Source of the DNA: Rhodospirillaceae bacterium bin65
Lineage (GTDB): Bacteria > Pseudomonadota > Alphaproteobacteria > Bin65
Assembly: GCA_002238725.1 (NCBI GenBank)
Contig: MPMX01000005.1
Location: 69,780-133,779 of the forward strand
DNA: 64,000 nucleotides
Direction: 5' to 3'
A program made the position numbers and the translations under genes. Positions 18,340-26,468 of the stretch are shown here, in pieces. Below the pieces are notes generated by a model. It ran no database searches. It was not told where the DNA came from and saw only the letters and a program-made list of their open reading frames with translations. Positions within the stretch are counted from its first letter, which is position 1; each line of letters opens with the position of its first letter.

Positions 18340-19527
18340 TTAACGCAGGCTGCCGAAGAAGGACGAGATGTCGGCGGCGAGCCAGTCCGGATCTTCCAGG
18401 GCCGCGAAATGGCCGCCGCGTTCCCTGACCGTCCAGCGCTGGATGTTGGTGTACATGGTCTCGGCGAGCGAGCGCGGCGGCGTCAGGATCTCGAACGGAT
18501 GCTCGACATAGGCGGTGGGCACCGTCACCGGTTCGTCTTCCGATATGATCCAGGGCTCCCGGGTCCGTTGGTAGTAAGGCCAGGCCGAGGAGCCGATCGC
18601 GCCGGTAATCCAGTAGATCATGATGTTCGTCAGGAGCGTGTCGCGGCCGAAATGCGCGTCGACATCGCCCCCGCAATCGCTCCACGAGCGCCATTTCTCG
18701 ACGATCCACGACGCCAGCCCGGCCGGCGAGTCGGTGAGCCCGAAAGAAAGGGTCTGCGGCTTGGTTCCCATGATCTGGACATACCCGGTCTCTTCGGTCA
18801 GCCAGTGCGCGAGCTGCGCCCGATACCGCGCCTCGTCCTCGGTCGGCTCGGCCAGTTCGGGCAGGACCCGCGGCAGCGCCATCAGCGTGATGTGGATGCC
18901 CCGCGTCTTGTCGGTGTGGGCGTTACCGAGATGGGCCGCAACATAGGAGCCGAAATCCTGACCGTGGGCAAAGAACCGGTCATAGCCCAGTACGTCGGTC
19001 ATCAGCACCGCGAGGATGTCCGTGGCGTCCCTGAGACCGAAGCGACGCTGGCCCGGCGTGAAGGAAAAACCGTAGCCGGGCAGTGACGGCGCCACGACGG
19101 TGAAAGAGTCTTCCGCGCGGCCGCCAAAGTCCGACGGCCGGGTCAGGCGCCGGATCAGCCGGTGGTACTCGTAGAAGGATCCGGGCCAGCCGTGGGTCAG
19201 GAGCAACGGCGGCGCATCCGGCGACTCTCCCGGCACGTGGGCATAGTGCAGGTCGTGGCCCGCGATGGTGACTTTGCGGTTGTGCAGGCTGTTGAGCGTA
19301 GCTTCCCGGGCCCGCCAGTCATAGTCCTCGGCCCAGTAGGTGCACAGCGCTTCGAGATAGGCGACGTCGGTGCCGAACTGCCAGGGGTCGCCGGGCGCCT
19401 GGTCGGGCCAGCGGGTGGCGCGGAGCCGGCTGCGCAGGTCGTCGAGCACCGTGTCCTCGACGGCGATCTCGAAGGCGCGCGGCGGCCGCCCGTCCCAGAC
19501 GAGCGTGCTGTCGTTCTGCGATGACAT
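18340..19527 (-). CDS. Epoxide hydrolase, alpha/beta hydrolase fold
   Basis: A 395-residue microsomal-type epoxide hydrolase with the N-terminal EHN segment (FEIAVEDTVLDDLRSRLRATRWP, about residues 19-41) wrapping the hydrolase core. The oxyanion-hole motif HGWPGS is at 112-117, the nucleophile Asp191 lies in HGQDFGS, and the catalytic His373 lies in RGGHFAALEDPD. It should open an epoxide to a diol through an ester intermediate. A GAGGGG site precedes the ATG at 19527. No signal peptide is visible. It fits the xenobiotic or aromatic catabolic flavour of the surrounding genes, but the substrate is unknown. Confidence 0.9.
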   Translation of the reverse strand: MSSQNDSTLVWDGRPPRAFEIAVEDTVLDDLRSRLRATRWPDQAPGDPWQFGTDVAYLEALCTYWAEDYDWRAREATLNSLHNRKVTIAGHDLHYAHVPGESPDAPPLLLTHGWPGSFYEYHRLIRRLTRPSDFGGRAEDSFTVVAPSLPGYGFSFTPGQRRFGLRDATDILAVLMTDVLGYDRFFAHGQDFGSYVAAHLGNAHTDKTRGIHITLMALPRVLPELAEPTEDEARYRAQLAHWLTEETGYVQIMGTKPQTLSFGLTDSPAGLASWIVEKWRSWSDCGGDVDAHFGRDTLLTNIMIYWITGAIGSSAWPYYQRTREPWIISEDEPVTVPTAYVEHPFEILTPPRSLAETMYTNIQRWTVRERGGHFAALEDPDWLAADISSFFGSLR

Positions 19528-19867
19528 TTCCCCTCCTCTGCATGCCTCCGACATACTAGCCGGCGGCTGAACGGAGACAAGCGAACCGAATGGCGGCAGC
19601 AAAGCAGTGCTGGCTGTTCCCGACGATCGCCAACCGGGCGGTTCCGGGCGGGTTTCGAAACGAGCGCTCCCGGCCCGGCGTCGCCGGCTCCTGGCTGGCA
19701 CCAGTCCGGGAAAATGTCTCTCATGGCTGGTAACCGACATTTCGACCGCTGCAGATTTCGTCCGCTCCCAAAGGCGAAGCTGTCGTCCAGTTCGTTACGC
19801 CCGATCGTTTCTCAGCATCGGTCGTTCCCGGCGGCGTCAGATTACGGGAGGAATTGAGCCAATTGAG

Positions 19868-19923
19868 ACATCTGACACGCCTCCAACTTGCGGCCACATC
19901 TGACACGCCTCCAACTTGCGGCC
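19868..19923. repeat. Perfect tandem duplication of a 28-bp unit
   Basis: Two exact head-to-tail copies (19868-19895 and 19896-19923) of a 28-bp unit that starts ACATCTGACACGCC and ends CTTGCGGCC. They lie in the 600-bp gap between the divergent epoxide hydrolase and serine hydrolase genes. The rest of the gap has no supportable gene and has the mixed look of decayed mobile DNA, but I cannot name an insertion sequence. Confidence 0.75.
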
Positions 19924-20128
19924 AAACCTTACGCACTGATGGCATTACCGATGAATCTGGAGTGTGGCCCGCGGGCTCGATGAAGGGCAGTTGAAGCCAT
20001 CGCGTTGTCCGGTGACCGTTTTCGTGGTCCGATAACGCTGCCGGGAGATTGGCGCGGCGACAACGGGCTAACACAATACCCTTTGCGGTACCGGCGGTTC
20101 CTATTGCTGTGTAGAGGGGAGAATCATC

Positions 20129-21313
20129 ATGTCGACGTTGGCGCAAGCGTGCGATGCGGTGCTGGAGCGCGTGACAACCGGTGCGGAACGGGTGCCCGGC
20201 GTTGTCGCCATGGTGACGAACGAGACAGAGAATATCTATGAAGGCGCGGCTGGTGTGCGTCGCTGGGGCAGCGACGACCCGATGTCCGACGACACAGTGT
20301 TCGCGGTTCTTTCGACTTCCAAGGCCGTGGGCGGTACCGCAGTGCTGCAGTGCGTCGAGGAGGGACTGCTGGACTTCGATGCGCCCGCGAAAAACTACGC
20401 GCCGGAGATCGGCGACCTGCAGGTGCTGGAAGGCTTTGACGCGGACGGGAACCCGCAACTGCGTCCACCCAAGCGCGATATCACAACGCGCATGCTGATG
20501 CTGCACACTGCCGGGCTTGGCTATGACATCTTCAACGAAAACTATTTTCGCCTGGCCCAGGAGCATGGCCAGCCCAGCATCCTGACGTGCACCCGTGCCT
20601 CGATGTCCACGCCGCTGCTGTTCGATCCCGGCGACAGATGGGAATACGGCACGAACATCGACTGGGCGTGTCAAGTTGTCGAAGCGATCCGCGGCAAGCG
20701 GATTGGTGAGGTGCTCCAGGAGCGCGTTTTTGCTCCGCTGGAGATGGACGACATGGCATTTACCCGCACCGCGGACATGAAGGCACGCACCGCGATTTTC
20801 CACCGGCGCGAAGAAGACGGCTCATTGTCGCCCATGGACGATTTCGCGCTGCCTGATGACCCTGACGTGGAAATGACCGGTCACGGGCTCTATGCGCGGA
20901 TTCCCGACTACATGAAGTTCATCCGCATGTGGCTGAACGATGGCGCCGGTCCCCACGGCCGGGTACTGAAGCCGGAAACGGTTCAGTTCGCGGTGCAAGG
21001 CGCGTTGCAACCGCCGCAGGCGTTATTCGACCTGCCTGCCGTCATCCCTACACTGACCCACGGTACGCCATTCTTTCCTGGGATGAAGAAGGACTTCGGC
21101 TATAGCTTCATGGTCGCCAAGGAGGAAGCGCCCACAGGACGCCCGGCCGGGGGCATCGGCTGGCACGGGCTGGCCAACCTCTTCTACTGGTTCGACCGCG
21201 AGAACAGGGTCGGTGGCTTCTGGGCGACGCAGGTCCTGCCCTTTGGCGATCCGGTTTCCTTCCCGGGTTACATGGCATTCGAGACGGCGGTCTACGAAAC
21301 GCTAAAAGCATAG
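20129..21313 (+). CDS. Serine hydrolase, beta-lactamase/class C esterase family
   Basis: A 394-residue serine hydrolase of the class C beta-lactamase/family VIII esterase fold. The catalytic SxxK is STSK (Ser62, Lys65) in VFAVLSTSKAVGG. The tyrosine motif is YGTN (Tyr173), and a late GIGWHGLAN stands in the position of the KTG-like third motif. There is no signal peptide, so a cytoplasmic esterase or lipid-degrading activity is more likely than antibiotic resistance. Codon use looks less GC-extreme than its neighbours, and it is flanked by gene-free, decayed-looking DNA on both sides. Both points suggest acquisition by transfer. Confidence 0.88.
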   Translation: MSTLAQACDAVLERVTTGAERVPGVVAMVTNETENIYEGAAGVRRWGSDDPMSDDTVFAVLSTSKAVGGTAVLQCVEEGLLDFDAPAKNYAPEIGDLQVLEGFDADGNPQLRPPKRDITTRMLMLHTAGLGYDIFNENYFRLAQEHGQPSILTCTRASMSTPLLFDPGDRWEYGTNIDWACQVVEAIRGKRIGEVLQERVFAPLEMDDMAFTRTADMKARTAIFHRREEDGSLSPMDDFALPDDPDVEMTGHGLYARIPDYMKFIRMWLNDGAGPHGRVLKPETVQFAVQGALQPPQALFDLPAVIPTLTHGTPFFPGMKKDFGYSFMVAKEEAPTGRPAGGIGWHGLANLFYWFDRENRVGGFWATQVLPFGDPVSFPGYMAFETAVYETLKA

Positions 21314-21825
21314 GGATCTGCAATGTCGGAGGGTCATGTGCGCCAAGGCCGCTTGGGTCGACTGTCGTGCTGTGCGCCAAACTTTGTGCTTGTTTGGGAT
21401 CCGTTTGTAGCTGGCAGTTGACCGGTCGCTTGCCGCTGACTTCGTCTGCTGTCGGTGACAAAGCAGCCACCTCCGGCGGTTCGTTCGTTCAGCATCCGGC
21501 AGCCGTCATTGTGGGCCCATCGCATAGGCGCCGGCTCCTGAACCAACTCAGACACCCGTAATCGGCGTCACGCTTCAGCTCGTATGTCGTTTGAGCCGGT
21601 GCCAAATGTCCCGGATGACGAGCCCTTAGGCCAGATGCGCCCCGATTATCGGGAACACGCTTCCGTCGTCGCTCATTTCCTGCCTCAGCGAAACGAACGC
21701 TGCACGCCGTTGCGGCGGGTCGGGCGATGGTGCAGAATTTGCCCGCCGGACGGCGCGCCGCGGCACCGATGCGCTGCCGCCGAACGGTTTGCCCTTTGCC
21801 ATTTCTCCGCTTCCGGGCCGCCCGC
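21314..21825. other. Gene-free 512-bp region, decayed-looking DNA
   Basis: Between the serine hydrolase and the SnoaL-like gene I see no supportable gene, no clear inverted repeat and no terminator. The base composition of the first 250 bp is less GC-rich than the surroundings. This matches the idea that 19.75-21.6 kb is an inserted segment with worn edges. No insertion sequence can be named. Confidence 0.5.
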
Positions 21826-22305
21826 ATGAGCAAATTCAGCAATATTCTCAAGGATTTCGCCGCCGCCGTCGAAACAGGCGATGGTTCGGCGCTGGCCGCG
21901 CTGTTCACCGAGGACGGCGTCTACGACGATATCTTCTACGGTGAGTTCCACGGCCGGGAGGCGATCCGCGACATGGTCGAGAAGATCTTCTGGCGCGACG
22001 CCCGGGATTTCCTCTGGGAATTCCGCAATCCGGTAGCGAGCGAGGAGATCGGCTACGCCTCGTGGCTGTTCAGCTACACCAGCACGACGAAGCACAACAC
22101 CGGCAAGCGCTGCGGTTTCGAGGGCGTCGGCGTGTTCCATCTGCGCAACGGCCTGATCGCCCGCTACGAGGACCGGTGCAACGCCGTGGCGCCCTTACGC
22201 GATATGGGCGTGCCGTTCGAGGTCATCGACCGGATGGCCGGCAAGTGGCATTCCGCGTTTCTGGCCCGCACCGGCATTGACCGGCACATGAAGCGTCCGG
22301 CCTGA
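21826..22305 (+). CDS. SnoaL-like / nuclear transport factor 2 family protein
   Basis: A 159-residue protein with the NTF2/SnoaL cone fold. It opens with an amphipathic helix (SNILKDFAAAVETGDGSALAALFTEDGVYDDIFYGEFHGREAIRDMV), the standard first part of the fold, then strands with WLFSYTSTTKHNTGKRCGFEGVGVFHLRNGLIARYED. Members act as cyclases, isomerases, dehydratases or non-enzymatic ligand binders; the function cannot be assigned. The ATG at 21826 sits at the fold start. It precedes the next gene by 35 bp on the same strand, so the two may be co-transcribed. Confidence 0.83.
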   Translation: MSKFSNILKDFAAAVETGDGSALAALFTEDGVYDDIFYGEFHGREAIRDMVEKIFWRDARDFLWEFRNPVASEEIGYASWLFSYTSTTKHNTGKRCGFEGVGVFHLRNGLIARYEDRCNAVAPLRDMGVPFEVIDRMAGKWHSAFLARTGIDRHMKRPA

Positions 22306-22340
22306 CGGCCGCGCCGCTGCAGCCCACGAGCCGCCCGGCC

Positions 22341-23081
22341 ATGTCCGCGAAGCGCCCCCGGATCGCGCGGATCGAGGCGCCGGATTTCGCCGCGCTCGGC
22401 ACCGACCGGCTGGAGGCCCTGCTCGATGCCGGCGAGGAGGTTGTGCGCTGCCAGCGGGTCCTGGCGCGCAGCGGCGAGAACCCGATCAGCGAATTGCTCG
22501 GCGCGCGCAGTTTCTTCGAGTGGGATCATCATCCGCCCGGCGACGTGTGCGATCCCGAAACCCTCGCCCAGTATTTCTACCACGCCCATCCGGGCCCGAC
22601 CGCCAAGGGCGAGCACGGCCATTTCCACACCTTCCTGCGCGGGCCGGGCATGCCGGGGTCGTGCCGGCCGATCGCCGGGCCGGACGGCGCACCGCCGGAA
22701 GACAGGAAAGATGCCGTCGCCCATCTGGTCGCGATCGGCATGGACGAGTTTGGCCGGCCGGTGAACCTGTTCACCGTCAACCGCTGGGTGACCGATGAAA
22801 CCTGGTTTGCCGCCGCCGACGTGATCGCCATGCTCGACCGCTTCGTCGTCGATCTCGCGCGGCCGTCCTGGCCTGTCAACCGCTGGATCACGGCGATGGT
22901 CGACCTGTTCCGGCCGCAGATCGAGATGCTGATCGAGGCGCGCGACCGGGTCGTCCTGCAACGCGCGCGCCGCCTGGGCCGCGATGTCTACGACGACCGC
23001 GACCTCGAGGTTACGGCAGTCTGCCCGATCGATATCGACGCCCAGATCGACGCCGTCGGCGAAGCGCTCGGCGCGGCCTGA
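22341..23081 (+). CDS. Conserved protein of unknown function (DUF6969-like)
   Basis: A 246-residue protein I recognise only as a conserved alphaproteobacterial family, possibly the one called DUF6969. Conspicuous features are FFEWDHHPPGDVCDPETLAQYFYHAHPG and GEHGHFHTFLR (about residues 58-100), a His-rich stretch that could bind a metal. A second conserved block is HLVAIGMDEFGRPVNLFTVNRWVTDETWFAA. There is no signal peptide or membrane segment. It follows the SnoaL-like gene by 35 bp and converges with apt. I infer a possible metal-binding role from the His pattern only. Confidence 0.75.
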   Translation: MSAKRPRIARIEAPDFAALGTDRLEALLDAGEEVVRCQRVLARSGENPISELLGARSFFEWDHHPPGDVCDPETLAQYFYHAHPGPTAKGEHGHFHTFLRGPGMPGSCRPIAGPDGAPPEDRKDAVAHLVAIGMDEFGRPVNLFTVNRWVTDETWFAAADVIAMLDRFVVDLARPSWPVNRWITAMVDLFRPQIEMLIEARDRVVLQRARRLGRDVYDDRDLEVTAVCPIDIDAQIDAVGEALGAA

Positions 23082-23087
23082 TCCGGG

Positions 23088-23603
23088 TCAGTCGTCGTAG
23101 CGGATCAGGGATTCGAAGGGCACGTCGAGGCCGTCGCGGCCGTTGAGGAAAGTCAGTTCGATCAGGCAGGCCGCGGCCGCGACCGTGCCGCCGACCTTGC
23201 GGATCAGCTCGATGGACGCCCTGAGCGTGCCGCCCGTGGCGATGAGATCGTCGAGCAGGACGACCCGCTGGCCCGGCGTCACCGCGTCGGCCTGGATTTC
23301 GACCCGGTCCGCGCCGTATTCGAGTTCATAGCTGTGCCCGACGGTCCCGCCCGGCAGCTTGCCCTGCTTGCGCACCATGATGAAGCCGCAGCCCAGCTTG
23401 AGCGCGAGCGGCGCCGCAACCAGGAACCCGCGGGATTCGATGCCGGCAAGAACGTCCGGCCGGTAGGGCACGACCGTGTCCGCCAGCCGCTCGACCGCCG
23501 TCTGCCAGGCCGCCGGATGGGCCAGCAGGGTGGAGATGTCGTAGAACAGGATCCCCGGTTTGGGAAAATCCGGGATGCCGCGGATATGGTCCTTCAGGTT
23601 CAT
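23088..23603 (-). CDS. apt: Adenine phosphoribosyltransferase
   Basis: A 171-residue purine-salvage enzyme converting adenine and PRPP to AMP. It starts [24 protein letters not shown], the APT N-terminal signature. It has the [16 protein letters not shown] loop, and the PRPP-binding motif [14 protein letters not shown] lies at about residues 120-133. Length is standard. The longer in-frame opening to 23669 was rejected because family homology begins at 23603. It is convergent with the upstream unknown gene and divergent from hmgA. Confidence 0.95.
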   Translation of the reverse strand: MNLKDHIRGIPDFPKPGILFYDISTLLAHPAAWQTAVERLADTVVPYRPDVLAGIESRGFLVAAPLALKLGCGFIMVRKQGKLPGGTVGHSYELEYGADRVEIQADAVTPGQRVVLLDDLIATGGTLRASIELIRKVGGTVAAAACLIELTFLNGRDGLDVPFESLIRYDD

Positions 23604-23777
23604 CGGCGCGCCGCCCTGCTGCCGGGCCGTTCGCGGCCCTTTCCCGCAGACCATAATCGGCAAACCCACTTCGCGGAACCGGCTTCACCACCCGAGAATC
23701 CCGGTTTCAATGGCCGACTCCCAAGCCGCCTCCGAATCGGCTAGGTTCGGGCGGACCCCCAGTTTCGGATTCGCGCC

Positions 23778-25112
23778 ATGAACGAGATCGCCCCCGCCCG
23801 CGCCTCAGCGGCCAAAGCCGACAGCGACGCCGGCGTGATGACCGGCTTCGGCAACGAACATGCGACCGAGGCGCTGCCCGGCGCCCTGCCGGCCGGGCGC
23901 AACTCGCCTCAGCGGCCGCCTTACGGCCTCTATGCCGAACAGATCAGCGGCACCGCCTTCACCGCGCCGCGCTCTTGGAACCGCCGGACCTGGTTCTACC
24001 GCATCGCGCCGTCGGTTCTGGCCCAGAGCGCGTTTCGCCGGATTGACCTGCCGCTCTGGCTGACCGCGCCGTCGGCAAGCGGGACGTATCCGCATTTCCA
24101 GTGCCGCTGGGCGCCGCAGCCGGTAGCCGAGGCGCCGGCCGACTTCCTCGACGGCATGGCGACCTACGTCTGGAACGGCGATATGGGCGCCGGCGCCGGC
24201 CTCTCCATCCATCTGTACCGCGCCAACGCCTCGATGGACCGGCGTTTTTTCAAGAATGCCGATGCCGAGATGCTGCTGCTGCCCGAAACCGGCGCAATGC
24301 GCCTGCGCACCGAGTGCGGCGCGCTCGACCTCGCGCCCGGTGATTTCGCCATCGTCCCGCGCGGCATCAAGTTCGCGGTCGACCTGCCGGACGGGCCGTC
24401 GCGCGGCTATGTCTGCGAGAATTACGGTGCGCCCTTCGAACTGCCGGAACTCGGGCCGATCGGGTCGAACGGCCTCGCCAACCCGCGGGATTTCCTCTAT
24501 CCGCAGGCCGCCTATGAGGATGCAGAGGGCGATTTCGAGCTCGTCCTGAAGGCCGGCGGCGCCTTCCATGCCTGTAATCTCACCCATTCGCCGCTCGACG
24601 TCGTCGCCTGGCACGGCACCCACGCGCCCTGCAAATACGACATGCGCAAGTTCAACGTGCTCGGCTCGATCAGCTTCGACCATCCGGATCCGTCGATCTT
24701 CACGGTGCTGACCTCGCGCTCCGACACGCCCGGCGTGGCGAATGCCGATCTCGTCATCTTTGCGCCGCGCTGGCTGGTCGCCGAGGACACGTTCCGGCCG
24801 CCCTGGTACCACCTCAACGTGATGAGCGAGTTCATGGGGCTGCTCTACGGCGTCTACGACGCCAAACCGAAGGGTTTCCTGCCCGGCGGCGCCAGCCTGC
24901 ACAACTGCATGATCCCGCACGGGCCGTCGCCGGAGAGCTTCGAGGCGGCGAGCGTCCACGATATGTCGCCGCAGCATATCGATGGCGGCATCAGCTTCAT
25001 GTTCGAGAGCCGCCATCCCTACCGGGTCAGCGACCACGCGCTCACCGGCGGGTCGCTGCAGACCGACTACCCGGCGGACTGGACGCCGTTGAAGCGCCGG
25101 TTCACGGGGTGA
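23778..25112 (+). CDS. hmgA: Homogentisate 1,2-dioxygenase
   Basis: A 444-residue Fe(II) ring-cleaving dioxygenase opening homogentisate to maleylacetoacetate in tyrosine/phenylalanine breakdown. The N-terminal [17 protein letters not shown] and [19 protein letters not shown] blocks are diagnostic. The C-terminal half carries the iron-ligand region, [18 protein letters not shown] and [20 protein letters not shown], with further His in [11 protein letters not shown]. Length is that of bacterial HmgA. The companion genes maleylacetoacetate isomerase and fumarylacetoacetase are not adjacent, so the pathway is split elsewhere. It is divergent from apt. Confidence 0.97.
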   Translation: MNEIAPARASAAKADSDAGVMTGFGNEHATEALPGALPAGRNSPQRPPYGLYAEQISGTAFTAPRSWNRRTWFYRIAPSVLAQSAFRRIDLPLWLTAPSASGTYPHFQCRWAPQPVAEAPADFLDGMATYVWNGDMGAGAGLSIHLYRANASMDRRFFKNADAEMLLLPETGAMRLRTECGALDLAPGDFAIVPRGIKFAVDLPDGPSRGYVCENYGAPFELPELGPIGSNGLANPRDFLYPQAAYEDAEGDFELVLKAGGAFHACNLTHSPLDVVAWHGTHAPCKYDMRKFNVLGSISFDHPDPSIFTVLTSRSDTPGVANADLVIFAPRWLVAEDTFRPPWYHLNVMSEFMGLLYGVYDAKPKGFLPGGASLHNCMIPHGPSPESFEAASVHDMSPQHIDGGISFMFESRHPYRVSDHALTGGSLQTDYPADWTPLKRRFTG

Positions 25113-25150
25113 GGCGGGCGGCGATTCAATTTTGCCATGCCATACCTTGT

Positions 25151-25292
25151 CCGTCACTTCGACCGGAGCCCCGGATTTGATCCGGGGCGGAGCGGAGAAA
25201 TCTTTCCGCTACAGCGCTCCAGGCCATATACGGCGCGGGAAAGATATCTCCACTGCGCGGCCCTGCCGGGCCGCTTCGGTCGATATGACGAC
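25151..25292. repeat. Family C inverted-repeat element
   Basis: About 142 bp with ends GTCACTTCGACCG and CGGTCGATATGAC (reverse complements at 11 of 13 positions). It contains internal hairpins such as CCCCGGATTTGATCCGGGG and CGGCCCTGCCGGGCCG. It occupies the gap between hmgA and the oxidoreductase gene. It differs from families A and B in sequence but has the same build. Confidence 0.65.
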
Positions 25293-25315
25293 GAAATTTT
25301 ACGAGTGAAGAACCC

Positions 25316-26320
25316 ATGAAAGTCTGGCAGATCGTCGGCGACGGCGGCATCGATGCGCTGGAAATGACCGAGTGGCCGTCGCCCGAGCCAGGGCCGGGGC
25401 AGGTCAAGGTCCGGGTGCGGGCCAATTCGATCAACTACCGCGACCTCAACGCCGTGCGCGCACCGGGCCGGATGGGCCTCGCCTTTCCGCGCATCCCGAA
25501 TTCCGACGGCGCCGGCGACGTGGTCGCGGTTGGCGCGGGCGTCTCCGGCATCGGGGTCGGCGACCGGGTCGCCGGCTGCTTCTTCCAGAACTGGGCGGCG
25601 GGCGACATTTCGGCAGCCGCCATGGCGAGCGCCCTCGGCGGCCCGATCGACGGCATGCTGGCCGAAGAGGTCGTGCTCAACGCCCACGGCGTCGTGCCCG
25701 TCCCGGCGCATCTCGATTACGCCGAGGCGGCGACCCTTCCGTGCGCCGCGCTCACGGCCTGGAACGGGCTGGCGGTCAGCGGCGGGCTCAAGGCCGGCGA
25801 TACCGTCCTGCTGCTCGGCACCGGCGGCGTCTCCATCTTCGCCCTGCAATTCTGCGCAATGACGGGCGCGCAGGCGATTATCACCTCAAAGAGCGACGAC
25901 AAGCTGGCCCGCGCCCGGAAGATGGGCGCGTGGCGGACGATCAACTATGCAGAGACGCCGGACTGGGCCTCAGCCGTGAACGACATGACCGGCGGCGCCG
26001 GCGTCGATCATGTCGTCGAGGTCGGCGGCGGCGGGACACTGGAGCAATCCATCGAGGCGGTGCGGGTCGGCGGCCATATCGCCATGATCGGCGTGCTGAC
26101 CCAGGGCGCGGTGAACCCGACGCCGATTCTGCGCAAGTCGATCCGCCTGCACGGCATCTATGTCGGCAGCCGGGCGATGTTTCTCGATATGAACGCCGCC
26201 ATCGAAGCGGGCGGGCTGAAGCCGGTTATCGACCGGCGCTTCGCCTTCGCCGACGCCCCCGACACCTATCGCTGCATGGAAGCCGCCGGCCATTTCGGCA
26301 AGATCGTCATCGAGTTCTGA
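25316..26320 (+). CDS. MDR-family NAD(P)-dependent oxidoreductase (quinone reductase-like)
   Basis: A 334-residue medium-chain dehydrogenase/reductase. The GroES-like N-terminal domain has SINYRDLNAVRAPGRMG and FPRIPNSDGAGDVVAVG. The Rossmann domain has the nucleotide motif LLLGTGGVSIFALQFC (about residues 163-178) and DHVVEVGGGGTLEQSI. It lacks the four-Cys structural zinc loop of classical alcohol dehydrogenases, so a zinc-independent quinone or enone reductase is likelier. It precedes the selenoprotein gene on the same strand with a 148-bp gap, so joint transcription is possible but not shown. Confidence 0.9.
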   Translation: MKVWQIVGDGGIDALEMTEWPSPEPGPGQVKVRVRANSINYRDLNAVRAPGRMGLAFPRIPNSDGAGDVVAVGAGVSGIGVGDRVAGCFFQNWAAGDISAAAMASALGGPIDGMLAEEVVLNAHGVVPVPAHLDYAEAATLPCAALTAWNGLAVSGGLKAGDTVLLLGTGGVSIFALQFCAMTGAQAIITSKSDDKLARARKMGAWRTINYAETPDWASAVNDMTGGAGVDHVVEVGGGGTLEQSIEAVRVGGHIAMIGVLTQGAVNPTPILRKSIRLHGIYVGSRAMFLDMNAAIEAGGLKPVIDRRFAFADAPDTYRCMEAAGHFGKIVIEF

Positions 26321-26468
26321 AGCCGGAGCCGCCATCGCCCGTCCGGCCGGAGGGCGCATATGAAACTGGAAACCGGAGGGCCGCCCGACGATAATGACCT
26401 CGCAAGGTTGCATCGGGCAGTATCCCGACCGGGCCGGCTCGCACCGTCAATCGGATTAGAGGAAAACC

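Noticed and set aside
19868..19923. Start of a CRISPR array
   Set aside because: There are two copies of a 28-bp unit without spacers, so this is a tandem duplication and not a repeat-spacer pattern. No cas gene is in the window.
19721..20803. 360-codon minus-strand frame across the start of the serine hydrolase
   Set aside because: It runs antisense to the hydrolase gene and through the tandem repeat, with no domain signal.
20129..21313. Beta-lactamase resistance function for the serine hydrolase
   Set aside because: SxxK and Tyr motifs are shared with esterases. There is no signal peptide, and the third motif is not a clear KTG, so resistance is not supported.
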